Origin: Acidimicrobiia bacterium | Lineage (GTDB): Bacteria > Actinomycetota > Acidimicrobiia > Acidimicrobiales > Acidimicrobilacustridaceae | Assembly (NCBI GenBank): GCA_018882825.1 | Contig: VERC01000070.1 | Coordinates: 1-9,907 of the forward strand | Length of the DNA stretch: 9,907 bases | Direction: 5' to 3' | In this document: positions 1 to 7,036 of the stretch, piece by piece | Numbering within the stretch: the first letter of the stretch is position 1 | Layout: every line of letters begins with the position of its first letter | Translations under genes and position numbers: made by a program | The notes under the pieces: model-generated | What the model was told of the DNA's origin: nothing | Database searches by the model: none | The model's input: the letters and a program-made list of their open reading frames with translations, nothing else

Positions 1-597
1 GCCAAGGAGGGCGCAGTCGCCACGGCCGCGCCCGCCGCAGCCATGGCCGGCGGCGGTGCGGTGGCCACCGCCGCACCACCCCCGGCGGCGACTGGCCCGG
101 ATGGACACACGCAGAGGCTCCTCACCGTCGTGCGCGCCGGTTCGATCCAGGACGTGAAGTCGACCCCGGTCGACAAGGTCCACACCTGGCCGCACCTGCT
201 GGCGGTGGAGTTCGTCGCTGCGCTGGCCATCACCCTGTTCACGCTGATCTTCTCGATCTTCGTGAATGCGCCACTGCTGGAGTTGGCCAACATCAACAAG
301 ACGCCGAACCCGTCGAAGGCCCCGTGGTACTTCCTCGGTCTGCAGGAACTGCTCACCATGTTCCATCCGATGGTCGCCGGCGTCACCATTCCCGGCATGG
401 GCATCTTCCTGCTCATCCTCGCCCCGTACATCGACCGCAACCCGTCGAACAAGCCCGAGGACCGCAAGTTCGCGATCTCGTTGTTCACGGTGCAGATGAT
501 GTTCTGGGCCGTGCTCGTCATCATCGGTTCGTTCTTCCGTGGTCCCGGTTTCAACTTCGTGGCGCCGTGGACCGGCGGTCTGTTCTTCGAGTTGTGA
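1..597 (+). CDS. qcrB: Cytochrome b, C-terminal (subunit IV-like) part, bc-type quinol:cytochrome c reductase, 5'-truncated
   Basis: This is the membrane subunit of complex III that carries part of the quinol-oxidising (Qo) site. The reading frame is open from base 1, giving 198 visible residues. Residues 1-31 are a low-complexity Ala/Gly/Pro stretch, then comes a polar segment. Three hydrophobic helices follow at about residues 66-88, 125-141 and 157-180, as expected for the C-terminal cytochrome b domain (cytochrome b6f subunit IV type). The Qo motif is at residues 107-110, reading A-P-W-Y within KAPWYFLGLQELL, where classical bc1 proteins have PEWY. No haem-ligand histidine pairs of the N-terminal four-helix domain are visible; they must lie upstream, either in the same polypeptide joined by this Ala-rich linker or in a separate gene. 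The ATG at 43 lacks a ribosome binding site, so I treat the gene as beginning before the window. It is followed 22 bases later by the Rieske gene. The family is certain; whether the protein is split or full length is open. Confidence 0.9.
   Translation, partial: AKEGAVATAAPAAAMAGGGAVATAAPPPAATGPDGHTQRLLTVVRAGSIQDVKSTPVDKVHTWPHLLAVEFVAALAITLFTLIFSIFVNAPLLELANINKTPNPSKAPWYFLGLQELLTMFHPMVAGVTIPGMGIFLLILAPYIDRNPSNKPEDRKFAISLFTVQMMFWAVLVIIGSFFRGPGFNFVAPWTGGLFFEL
10..78 (+). repeat. Imperfect tandem coding repeat in the Ala-rich segment of cytochrome b
   Basis: The octapeptide GAVATAAP occurs twice in frame, encoded at 10-33 and 55-78, a period of 45 bases. The two 24-base copies match at 18 positions, and all six differences are in third codon positions. 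The peptide is therefore conserved while the DNA has drifted. The segment is probably a flexible linker or tail; compositional bias alone is an alternative explanation. Confidence 0.6.
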
Positions 598-623
598 TGG
601 TCGGACTGGAGATCTGCTCATGA
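597..623 (+). other. Eight-codon ORF bridging cytochrome b and Rieske genes (possible coupling ORF)
   Basis: An ATG overlaps the cytochrome b stop codon as TGATG (595-599). It opens an eight-codon frame, MVGLEICS, whose stop overlaps the Rieske start as ATGA (620-623). It would let ribosomes ending on cytochrome b pass straight to the Rieske start. No good ribosome binding site precedes it, and such a short frame can arise by chance, so translation is unproven. Confidence 0.25.
608..611 (+). promoter_or_regulatory. Ribosome binding site for the Rieske gene
   Basis: GGAG lies 8 bases before the ATG at 620. It supports that start over an in-frame ATG at 539, which lies inside the cytochrome b gene and would add 27 unrelated residues. 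Confidence 0.7.
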
Positions 624-1480
624 ATCCCCTCGTCATCGTCATCCCGGTCGTCGTCGTGCTCGCCGGCGTCGTGCTGTTCGCCTCCTCGCGGCGTCGCGAC
701 ACGGGTGGCGCCACCGGTGCCCTGGCCCGGGAGACCATCAAGCGCGACAAGTCCTCGGCCCCACTCGAGGAGGAGCGCGAACTCGTCAGCGTCTCGGGTC
801 GTCAGGTGGAGGCCTCGGCCGCCATCGAACGCCGCCCGGCGCCGCCGGCGGTGAAGTCGGATTCGGTGGCCGAATTCGTCCCGCCCGATCCCGACGTGGT
901 CGGCATCTCCCGACGCAAGTTCTTCAACCGGGCGATCATCGTGGTGATGCTCCTCGGCATCTCCGGTTTCGGTGCTGCGGTCCTCGCCTTCCTGTGGCCC
1001 ATGCCCAAGGGTGGCTTCGGTTCGAAGATCCGGGTCGGCAACGTCAACGACGTGCTGGGCAAGATCAGCGCCAACAAGGGGTTCCTCTACTCGGGTGAGG
1101 GCCGCATGTGGATGACGGCCTACCCGAAGTCGTCGATCGACAAGGCCAAGGCCGTCTACCCGGCCGCCGTGCTGCCGTCGATGGAGGCCGGTGTGGTGGT
1201 GCTGTACCAGAAGTGCCCGCACCTCGGCTGCCGCGTCCCCTCCTGCCAGACCTCGCAGTGGTTCGAATGCCCGTGTCACGGTTCGCAGTACAACCAGGCC
1301 GGCGAGAAGAAGGGCGGTCCGGCTCCACGCGGCATGGATCGCTTCGCCACCAGCGTGGCCGGCGGCGTGCTGACGGTCGACACCGGTCAGATCGTCCAGG
1401 GTCCACCGATCGGCACCAACACCACCGGCCAGGAGGCCGAGGGTCCGCACTGCGTGGGTGGAGGAAGCCACAGTGGTTGA
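620..1480 (+). CDS. qcrA: Rieske [2Fe-2S] iron-sulfur protein of the bc complex
   Basis: This 286-residue subunit accepts an electron from quinol at the Qo site and passes it to cytochrome c on the outer face of the membrane. Rieske box 1, CPHLGC, is at residues 199-204 and box 2, CPCHGS, at 217-222. The cluster ligands are therefore C199, H201, C217 and H220, with C204 and C219 forming the usual disulfide. Residues 97-102 read SRRKFF, a twin-arginine (Tat) motif, directly before a helix at about 105-126; export of the folded cluster domain by Tat is typical of Rieske proteins. Unusually, there is another N-terminal helix (about 3-22) followed by a charged cytoplasmic segment of about 75 residues, so the Tat motif is internal. 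The multi-helix actinobacterial QcrA proteins also have an internal Tat motif, but with three helices. The start is set by GGAG at 608-611. The stop overlaps the next gene by 8 bases. Confidence 0.95.
   Translation: MNPLVIVIPVVVVLAGVVLFASSRRRDTGGATGALARETIKRDKSSAPLEEERELVSVSGRQVEASAAIERRPAPPAVKSDSVAEFVPPDPDVVGISRRKFFNRAIIVVMLLGISGFGAAVLAFLWPMPKGGFGSKIRVGNVNDVLGKISANKGFLYSGEGRMWMTAYPKSSIDKAKAVYPAAVLPSMEAGVVVLYQKCPHLGCRVPSCQTSQWFECPCHGSQYNQAGEKKGGPAPRGMDRFATSVAGGVLTVDTGQIVQGPPIGTNTTGQEAEGPHCVGGGSHSG
1460..1464 (+). promoter_or_regulatory. Ribosome binding site for the dihaem cytochrome c gene
   Basis: GGAGG lies 8 bases before the GTG at 1473 and within the end of the Rieske gene. An in-frame GTG at 1458 lies upstream of this site and so is not the likely start. 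Confidence 0.75.
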
Positions 1481-2573
1481 CACCTTGCTGCTCGCCAGCG
1501 CGCAGAAGACCATCGGCTACGTCATCGCCGTCATCCTGCTCGTCGCCTTCGTGGTGGCGATCCTCGTCAACATCCGCCGCTCCCGGCCCGAGATCGGCTC
1601 CGAGATCGAACTGGCGCCCAACCGGAAGCCCGGGATGGACGACGAGGAACTCGAGACCAAGAAGCTCGACCGCACCCTCGGACTCGGTCTGGTGGCCCTC
1701 GCCGCCATCGCACTGGCCCTTCCCCTCTACTGGCTGGCCGAGCCGGGCCGCCAGGAGGGAATGGTCGATCGCTTCGAGGAGATCGCCATCAACCGGGGCG
1801 AGGAGCTCTATGTCAACGGTGCCCAGTGCGCCGGGTGCCACGGGCCTCTCGGCATCGGAGGTGTGGCGTCGTACACCCTCACCAATCCGGAGACGGGCGC
1901 CTACGTCGATCAGGTGCAGTGGAAGGCCCCGGCCCTCGACACCGTGATGTACCGCTACACGCCCGATCAGGTGAAGTACATCCTCAACTACGGCCGTGGG
2001 TACTCGCCGATGCCGGCGTGGGGCGCTCCCGGTGGCGGTCCGCTGACCGAGCAGGAGATCGACGAGATCATCGCCTACCTGGTGTCGATCCAGTTGCCGG
2101 CCGCCGAGTCCCAGGCTGCGGTCCAGAAGCAGCTCGACATCTCCTGCGCCGCCGACGCCAAGGGCAACTGCACCGTCCCGGGCGGCAAGTACGCCACCCT
2201 CGGGGAAGCGGTCTTCAACCTCGGTTACTCCGACGGATTCGCCGGCGGTGCCTATTCCTGCGGTCGTTGCCACACCCCGGGATGGTCGTTCGGACGGGCC
2301 GGGAAGGCCGGGGGTGGCGCCATGGGCCCGAACCTCACCGGTGGATCGGAACTCAAGCAGTTCCCCCTGGCCTCGCAGCAGGAGTCGTTCGTCTCGGCCT
2401 ACCCCAAGGCGGGAACCGCCTACGGCACCTTCGGGTGGTCCAGCGGACGCATGGGCAGCTTCGGCACCAATCCCAACGCCACCGATCCCAAGACGGCGAT
2501 CATGAGTCCCGAGCAGGTCATGCTCACCCCGGCCCAGATCGCCGCCGTCGTCGCCTATGAGCGGAGCCTCTGA
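1473..2573 (+). CDS. qcrC: Membrane-anchored dihaem cytochrome c of the bc complex
   Basis: This 366-residue protein is the electron acceptor from the Rieske subunit and the exit towards a terminal oxidase. There are two covalent haem c sites: CAGCH at residues 119-123 and CGRCH at 263-267. The probable axial methionines are M180 (in SPMPAW) and M327 (in GRMGSFG), each followed by the helix that closes a class I cytochrome c fold. Two hydrophobic helices at about 13-33 and 69-89 anchor the N-terminus, with a charged loop (NIRRSR) between them on the inside, so both haem domains face outside. C225 and C233 between the domains could form a disulfide. Canonical actinobacterial QcrC has a C-terminal anchor; none is present here. 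The symbol is therefore assigned by role and context rather than by matching architecture. The GTG start follows GGAGG at 1460-1464, and the stop overlaps the next ATG as TGATG. Confidence 0.9.
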   Translation: MVDTLLLASAQKTIGYVIAVILLVAFVVAILVNIRRSRPEIGSEIELAPNRKPGMDDEELETKKLDRTLGLGLVALAAIALALPLYWLAEPGRQEGMVDRFEEIAINRGEELYVNGAQCAGCHGPLGIGGVASYTLTNPETGAYVDQVQWKAPALDTVMYRYTPDQVKYILNYGRGYSPMPAWGAPGGGPLTEQEIDEIIAYLVSIQLPAAESQAAVQKQLDISCAADAKGNCTVPGGKYATLGEAVFNLGYSDGFAGGAYSCGRCHTPGWSFGRAGKAGGGAMGPNLTGGSELKQFPLASQQESFVSAYPKAGTAYGTFGWSSGRMGSFGTNPNATDPKTAIMSPEQVMLTPAQIAAVVAYERSL

Positions 2574-3511
2574 TGCAGCACATGCACCTGTTCGCCGGTC
2601 TGGCCTGGAACCCGGGGATCCGGGGCATCCTCGTGGTGCTGGTCGGTGTCGTCGTCCTGTGCGGTTCGGTGTACCTGCTCCTCGGCACCAACCTCGGCGC
2701 CCGACTCGGACTGCTGGTGGCCCTCACCGGACTGTTCGGCTGGCTCGTGATCCTCACGCTCATCTGGTGGCTCACCCCGCCGGCCATCGGGCCGCGCGGC
2801 AACCCGGCCAGTTGGAAACCCGTGGAGGTGTACATCAACGGGGGTGGCGACGCCGCGAAGACCGAGCCACTCGAGAGACTCGTGGCCCCCAGTTCACTGC
2901 CGTCCTCGTCCCGGATACTCGCCGCCAACCCGCAGTTGGCCGAGGAGTACCCCAACGGCTTCACGCTGTCGGATCTCAAGGGCTCCCACGCCGACATCGT
3001 CGAGCAGTACCTCCCCGCCGACTCGCTCGACGGCTGGAAGCTCGTGAGCACGGCCAATGCCGGTGAGGCCCAGACGGCGGCCGATGCGGCCCTGGTGGCG
3101 TCCGGCCTGTTCCAGACCAATGGTGAGTACAAGAAGCTCGACGTGTGGCAGTTCGGCGGCAAGCCGACCCTCGCGGACGACTGCCCGGACGGCGGCAGCC
3201 TCTGTCGGGCCTGGCATCGTGTCTCCTCGGCCTTCGAGATCAAGAACCCACCTCACTTCGCCGTCGTGCAGGTGCAGCGAGTGGTGCCGCAGGCCACCGT
3301 TCCGGGGCAGGCCCCGCCGATCCCCAAGGTCGATCCTGCGCAGCCCGTGATCTCGGTCGTCCTCATCCGTGACATCGGCAACGAGCGCGTCATCCCGTTC
3401 CTCTACTTCGTCATCAGCCTCTCGCTGTTCGTGCTCTTCGCCTGGGCGTTGCACTCGCGGGACAAGACGCTGATGAAGAACAGGGAACTCGCGGCATCGA
3501 AGGGCGACTGA
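2573..3511 (+). CDS. Membrane protein of unknown function between complex III and complex I genes
   Basis: I do not recognise this 312-residue protein. It has two adjacent N-terminal helices (about 18-38 and 45-67), a polar domain of about 200 residues (68-272) and one C-terminal helix (about 273-293). A basic tail (SRDKTLMKNRE) then follows that should stay in the cytoplasm. This predicts the large domain on the outer face, where the Rieske head and cytochrome c also are. The domain contains two cysteines, C204 and C211, which could be disulfide-bonded. No haem-binding CXXCH, Rieske box or other metal motif is seen. The start ATG overlaps the cytochrome c stop (TGATG, 2571-2575), with GGAG at 2563-2566 six bases upstream; nuoA follows after three bases. 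Tight coupling to both complexes suggests an accessory or assembly subunit of the respiratory chain. That is inference from position only. Confidence 0.85.
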   Translation: MQHMHLFAGLAWNPGIRGILVVLVGVVVLCGSVYLLLGTNLGARLGLLVALTGLFGWLVILTLIWWLTPPAIGPRGNPASWKPVEVYINGGGDAAKTEPLERLVAPSSLPSSSRILAANPQLAEEYPNGFTLSDLKGSHADIVEQYLPADSLDGWKLVSTANAGEAQTAADAALVASGLFQTNGEYKKLDVWQFGGKPTLADDCPDGGSLCRAWHRVSSAFEIKNPPHFAVVQVQRVVPQATVPGQAPPIPKVDPAQPVISVVLIRDIGNERVIPFLYFVISLSLFVLFAWALHSRDKTLMKNRELAASKGD

Positions 3512-3514
3512 TCC

Positions 3515-3973
3515 GTGGGTCAGTACCTTCCCATCTTCGCGATGCTCGTCCTGGCGATCGTGTTCGCCGTGGTGAGCCGGGTCGTGTCGAAGCTCATGGC
3601 CCCCAATCGACCGTCGGCGGCCAAGTCGGCGCCCTACGAGTGCGGCATCGTCCCGACCGATGAGCCCACCGACCGGTTCCCGGTGAAGTTCTTCCTCGTG
3701 GCGATGATCTTCATCGTGTTCGACGTCGAGGTGATGTTCCTCTTCCCGTTCTCGATCATCTTCCGCGAGCTGGGTGGGTTCGGCATCGCGGCCATCGTCA
3801 TCTTCACCGCCGCGGTGTTCGAGTCGTTCGTGTTCCTGATCGGCAACGGTGCGCTCGACTGGGGACCGATCAAGCGTCTGCGGGCCTCGGAGATCGTCTC
3901 GCCGTCCCGTACCTCCACCAGCACCATCCGGCGCGTCGGTCTCGAGGGCCGGCCCCGGAGCGAGGCGGCCTGA
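3515..3973 (+). CDS. nuoA: NADH-quinone oxidoreductase subunit A
   Basis: NuoA is a small membrane subunit of complex I at the junction between the hydrophilic arm and the proton-pumping membrane arm, near the quinone chamber. The 152-residue product has three helices, at about 4-26, 59-83 and 90-110. It shows the family signature YECGIVP (41-47) in the loop that lines the quinone entry, and the conserved FDVE (69-72). The membrane acidic residues D70, E72 and E103 are in the expected places. After residue 118 there is a basic, Ser/Thr-rich tail of about 34 residues that I would not expect in a minimal NuoA. The GTG start is preceded by GAAGGG (3499-3504) at 10 bases; a later ATG at 3542 would cut into the first helix. 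One base separates its stop from the nuoB start. It opens the canonical nuo gene order. Confidence 0.96.
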   Translation: MGQYLPIFAMLVLAIVFAVVSRVVSKLMAPNRPSAAKSAPYECGIVPTDEPTDRFPVKFFLVAMIFIVFDVEVMFLFPFSIIFRELGGFGIAAIVIFTAAVFESFVFLIGNGALDWGPIKRLRASEIVSPSRTSTSTIRRVGLEGRPRSEAA

Positions 3974-3974
3974 G

Positions 3975-4562
3975 ATGTCGAACGAGACCCATGCCACCGG
4001 TGGCTTCCTCGAGTCGGGGCTCGAGGGACTCCAACACAACTTCCTGACCGGTTCGCTGGAGTACCTGGTCAAGTGGGCGCGGCGCCACAGTGTCATGCCC
4101 GCCACCTTCGGCCTCGCCTGCTGCGCCATCGAGATGATGGCGGCGGGTGGCCCGCACTACGACCTGGCCCGTTACGGCATGGAGGTGTTCCGCGCTTCGC
4201 CGCGCCAGGCCGACCTCATGATCGTCGCCGGCCGGGTGTCGCAGAAGATGGCCCCGGTGCTGCGCCAGATCTACGACCAGATGATGGAGCCCAAGTGGGT
4301 CATCTCCATGGGCGTGTGCGCTTCGTCGGGTGGCATGTTCAACAACTACGCCATCGTCCAGGGCGTGGACCAGATCGTGCCCGTCGATGTGTACGCGCCG
4401 GGCTGCCCGCCGTCGCCCGAGACGCTGATGCACGCCATCCTCACCCTCCACCACAAGATCGAGCACGGCGAATTGATGCGCCGTCCCGGGGAGGGCGCCG
4501 GCATCGTCATCGAACAACTGGGTGTCGACGGACCGGTCCCGGTTTCGCTGGGTCGGAGCTGA
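3975..4562 (+). CDS. nuoB: NADH-quinone oxidoreductase subunit B (N2 cluster subunit)
   Basis: NuoB holds the terminal [4Fe-4S] cluster N2, which passes electrons to quinone. In this 195-residue protein the four ligands are the tandem pair C49-C50 (GLACCAIE), C115 (GVCASSGG) and C144 (APGCPPSPE), matching the family pattern. The region from about 35 to 165 is the compact NuoB core; the last 30 residues are a short polar tail. The protein is soluble and docks on the membrane arm next to NuoD and NuoA. The ATG at 3975 is supported by GAGG at 3962-3965, nine bases upstream; in-frame sequence before it lies inside nuoA and is not NuoB-like. The length is normal and no key residue is missing. Confidence 0.97.
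   Translation: MSNETHATGGFLESGLEGLQHNFLTGSLEYLVKWARRHSVMPATFGLACCAIEMMAAGGPHYDLARYGMEVFRASPRQADLMIVAGRVSQKMAPVLRQIYDQMMEPKWVISMGVCASSGGMFNNYAIVQGVDQIVPVDVYAPGCPPSPETLMHAILTLHHKIEHGELMRRPGEGAGIVIEQLGVDGPVPVSLGRS
4555..4558 (+). promoter_or_regulatory. Ribosome binding site for nuoC
   Basis: GGAG lies 5 bases before the GTG at 4564. This favours that start over an in-frame ATG at 4522, which has no comparable site and would overlap nuoB by 41 bases. Confidence 0.6.
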
Positions 4563-4563
4563 C

Positions 4564-5103
4564 GTGAGCGAGGAGATCGTGGTCGACGGGGCCGACGCCC
4601 CGGCCGAAGAGGCTGCCGTCGTGACCGAGACCCTCTTCGGTGTACCTGTCGTCCACTCGGTCGGACAGGTGGTGCTGCACCCCACACGTGACGAGTACCC
4701 GGCGCTGCTGCGTCGGCTCCACGAGGACGGTTTCCATTCCGCCGTCGACCTGTGCGGCGTCGACTTCCTCACCCACCCCGGGCGCGACCTGCCCGCAGAC
4801 AGCACGCCCGAGAGGTTCGAGGTCGTCGTCAACCTGATCAACCACCGGTCGCGGTCACGGGTGCGTCTGCGGGTGCAGGTTCCCGAATCCGACCCCGTCA
4901 TGTCCTCGGCCACAGGGCTGTACCCCGGACTCGACGCTCCGGAGCGGGAGACCTTCGACATGCTCGGCATCGTCTTCGACGGTCACCCCGATCTCACCCG
5001 GATCCTCATGCCCGAGGACTGGGTCGGCCATCCGCTGCGCAAGGACTACGACATCGGTCGCATCCCCGTGCAGTTCAAGGAAGCGCCGGCGGTGCGGCGA
5101 TGA
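4564..5103 (+). CDS. nuoC: NADH-quinone oxidoreductase subunit C (30 kDa subunit)
   Basis: NuoC is a structural subunit of the peripheral arm without cofactors, packing against NuoD and NuoB near cluster N2. From the GTG start the product has 179 residues. The family signature begins at E127, reading [17 protein letters not shown], followed by RILMPEDW and a C-terminal HPLRKDYDI. The first 30 residues are acidic and alanine-rich and look unstructured. NuoC and NuoD are separate genes here, unlike the fused NuoCD of enterobacteria. Its stop overlaps the nuoD start as ATGA (5100-5103), which implies translational coupling. The exact start is the only uncertainty: an ATG at 4522 would add 14 residues. 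Confidence 0.95.
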   Translation: MSEEIVVDGADAPAEEAAVVTETLFGVPVVHSVGQVVLHPTRDEYPALLRRLHEDGFHSAVDLCGVDFLTHPGRDLPADSTPERFEVVVNLINHRSRSRVRLRVQVPESDPVMSSATGLYPGLDAPERETFDMLGIVFDGHPDLTRILMPEDWVGHPLRKDYDIGRIPVQFKEAPAVRR

Positions 5104-6428
5104 CCGTGACCCACGATCCGGCTGCGGCCCGCACCGACGAGGGCGCGCAGGAACTCGGTTCGCGCGACATCGTCTCGGCCATCGAGCGTCTGCACGAGTT
5201 GGGCGCCGTCCTGCGCCTCTCGGAGGCTGGCGCGCTCGAGGCGGAGCGCGACCGCACTCCCGACGACGAGACGATGATCATCAACATGGGTCCGCAGCAT
5301 CCGTCGACCCATGGCGTGCTCCGTCTGATGCTCGAGTTGCAGGGTGAGACCGTTCTGCGGTGCAAGCCCGTCATCGGGTACCTGCACACCGGCATGGAGA
5401 AGACCGGTGAGCAGTTGTCGTACCTGCAGGGTCCGACCAACGTCACCCGTATGGACTACGCCTCGCCGCTGTTCACCGAGCTCGCGTTCTCCATGACGGT
5501 CGAGCAACTCCTGGGCATCGAGGTCCCCGAGCGGGCGGTGTGGATCCGCATGCTCATGACAGAGATGAACCGCATCTCCTCGCACCTGTTGTTCATGGCC
5601 ACCAACGGCATGGACCTCGGAGCCGTGTCGATGATGCTCTACGGCTGGCGCGAGCGCGAGGAGACGCTGCGGTTCCTGCAGGAGGTGACCGGCCTGCGCA
5701 TGAACCACAACTACATCCGTCCCGGCGGTGTCGCCGCCGATCTCCCCGATGGTTGGCGCGACGGCGTGCTGCGTCTGCTCGACATGCTCCCCGGTCGTCT
5801 GGCCGAGTACGACACACTGCTCAACGGACAACCGATCTGGCGTGAGCGGCTCCAGGGCGTGGGTGTCATCACCACCGAGGAGTGCCTCGCCCTCGGGGTC
5901 ACCGGACCGATCCTCCGCTCGACCGGGTACTCGTGGGATCTGCGCCGCGACATGCCGTATCTCGCCTACGACGAGGTCGAGTTCGACGTGGTGGTGGGCT
6001 CGTACGGTGACGCCTTCGACCGGTACGCCATCCGGCTGGCCGAGATCCACGAGTCGATGCGCATCGTGCGGCAGTGTCTCGAGCGCATGCCCGCCGGCGA
6101 CTACCGGATCCAGGACAAGAAGGTCACCCCGCCGCCGCGGGCCCGCATCGACGAGTCGATGGAGGCGTTGATCCATCACTTCAAGATCTTCACCGAGGGC
6201 TTCAAGGTCCCCGAGGGTGAGGCCTACGTGGCCATCGAATCACCCCGCGGAGAACTCGGCTGCTACATCGTCAGCGATGGCTCGGCCAACCCCTACCGGA
6301 TGCACGTCCGGGCTCCGAGTTTCATCAACCTCCAGAGCCTCCCGCATCTGATGCACGGCGGTCTCGTCGCCGATGCGGTGGCCATCATCTCGTCGGTCGA
6401 CCCCATCCTCGGGGAGGTCGATCGCTGA
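5100..6428 (+). CDS. nuoD: NADH-quinone oxidoreductase subunit D (49 kDa subunit)
   Basis: NuoD forms most of the quinone-reduction chamber with NuoB. The 442-residue product contains GPQHPSTHG with H67 and H71, then [13 protein letters not shown] ending at Y120, HNYIRPGG and a C-terminal [10 protein letters not shown]71 and Y120 lie 49 residues apart, as the two quinone head-group ligands do in Thermus Nqo4 (H38 and Y87), so the site looks functional. The [NiFe]-hydrogenase-like fold is complete, but the hydrogenase metal-binding cysteines are absent, as usual for NuoD. About 60 residues precede the conserved core, some 35 more than in Thermus; much of this is predicted helical and charged. 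The start is chosen from the ATGA overlap with nuoC. No strong ribosome binding site lies at normal distance, which fits re-initiation after nuoC. Confidence 0.97.
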   Translation: MTVTHDPAAARTDEGAQELGSRDIVSAIERLHELGAVLRLSEAGALEAERDRTPDDETMIINMGPQHPSTHGVLRLMLELQGETVLRCKPVIGYLHTGMEKTGEQLSYLQGPTNVTRMDYASPLFTELAFSMTVEQLLGIEVPERAVWIRMLMTEMNRISSHLLFMATNGMDLGAVSMMLYGWREREETLRFLQEVTGLRMNHNYIRPGGVAADLPDGWRDGVLRLLDMLPGRLAEYDTLLNGQPIWRERLQGVGVITTEECLALGVTGPILRSTGYSWDLRRDMPYLAYDEVEFDVVVGSYGDAFDRYAIRLAEIHESMRIVRQCLERMPAGDYRIQDKKVTPPPRARIDESMEALIHHFKIFTEGFKVPEGEAYVAIESPRGELGCYIVSDGSANPYRMHVRAPSFINLQSLPHLMHGGLVADAVAIISSVDPILGEVDR

Positions 6429-7036
6429 TGGCCCGCCTGTCGGACGCCAACGTCGCCGTGGCCCACGAGGTCATAGGCCGCTACCCCCGGCCCAAGTCGG
6501 CCCTCATCCCGTTGTTGCACCTGGCCCAGGAACAGGACGGTCATCTCACCGACGAGGCCATGGAGCACATCGCGGAACTGGTGGGCGTGACGCCGGCCGA
6601 AGTGCTGGGCACGGCGTCGTTCTACGAGATGTTCAAGCGCGAGCCGGTCGGTCGGTACATGGTCAACGTGTGCACGAACATCTCCTGTCAGTTGCTCGGC
6701 GGCGAGGAGTTGCTGGCCCACGCCGAGCGCACCTTGGGGATCAGGCCCGGCCAGACCACCGCCGACGGATTGTTCACGCTCGAGGACGTCGAGTGCATCG
6801 CCGCCTGCACCGAGGCCCCGTGCCTGCAGGTCAACTACCGCTACGAGAACCGGGTGTCGACCCGGGCCTTCGACGCCCTGATCGACGATCTCCGCTCCGG
6901 TCGGCGCGACGACATCCCGCCGCACGGCACGCTGGCCACGATCCGTCAGCACATCCCCGACGACCGTCGGGCCGGAGTGGTCGTGCCCTCCGACGACGCC
7001 CGACCGGTGTGGATGACCGAGGGAGAACGGTCATGA
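6428..7036 (+). CDS. nuoE: NADH-quinone oxidoreductase subunit E (24 kDa, N1a cluster)
   Basis: NuoE is the thioredoxin-like [2Fe-2S] subunit of the NADH-dehydrogenase module. It partners NuoF and carries cluster N1a close to FMN. The 202-residue product has an N-terminal helical domain (to about residue 75), then the ligands C82 and C87 (CTNISC) and C123 and C127 (CIAAC), in the standard C-x4-C / C-x3-C arrangement. From about 165 there is an extra polar tail of roughly 35 residues beyond the minimal NuoE; actinobacterial homologues are often longer than that of E. coli. The ATG overlaps the nuoD stop as TGATG, and GGGGAGG at 6411-6417 lies 10 bases upstream. The stop overlaps nuoF as ATGA. 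Confidence 0.97.
   Translation: MARLSDANVAVAHEVIGRYPRPKSALIPLLHLAQEQDGHLTDEAMEHIAELVGVTPAEVLGTASFYEMFKREPVGRYMVNVCTNISCQLLGGEELLAHAERTLGIRPGQTTADGLFTLEDVECIAACTEAPCLQVNYRYENRVSTRAFDALIDDLRSGRRDDIPPHGTLATIRQHIPDDRRAGVVVPSDDARPVWMTEGERS

Noticed and set aside
4..10. Perfect AAGGAGG that resembles a ribosome binding site
   Set aside because: No in-frame start codon lies at usable distance; the next is the ATG at 43, 32 bases away. The bases encode Lys-Glu in the open cytochrome b frame.
539..619. Earlier in-frame ATG for the Rieske gene
   Set aside because: It lies inside the cytochrome b gene, has no ribosome binding site and adds residues unlike any Rieske N-terminus. The ATG at 620 has GGAG at 8 bases.
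1458..1472. Earlier in-frame GTG for the dihaem cytochrome c gene
   Set aside because: It lies upstream of the strong GGAGG at 1460-1464, which is correctly spaced for the GTG at 1473.
551..1513. Long minus-strand open frame opposite the Rieske gene
   Set aside because: It is a shadow of GC-rich codon use opposite a certain gene. The translation is Arg/His/Gly-rich with no recognisable domain. The same applies to the long minus-strand frames at 1065-2273, 2894-4129, 5046-6179, 7063-8472 and 9104-9907.
3512..3514. Possible separate nuo promoter between the unknown gene and nuoA
   Set aside because: The gap is only three bases, and I saw no convincing -35/-10 pair in the end of the upstream gene. 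An internal promoter cannot be excluded from sequence alone.
4752..5099. Upstream in-frame extension of nuoD through nuoC
   Set aside because: It is the out-of-frame shadow of nuoC, with Arg-rich nonsense sequence. NuoD-like sequence begins only after the ATG at 5100. The upstream extension of the nuoF frame (6373-7032) through nuoE is rejected for the same reason.
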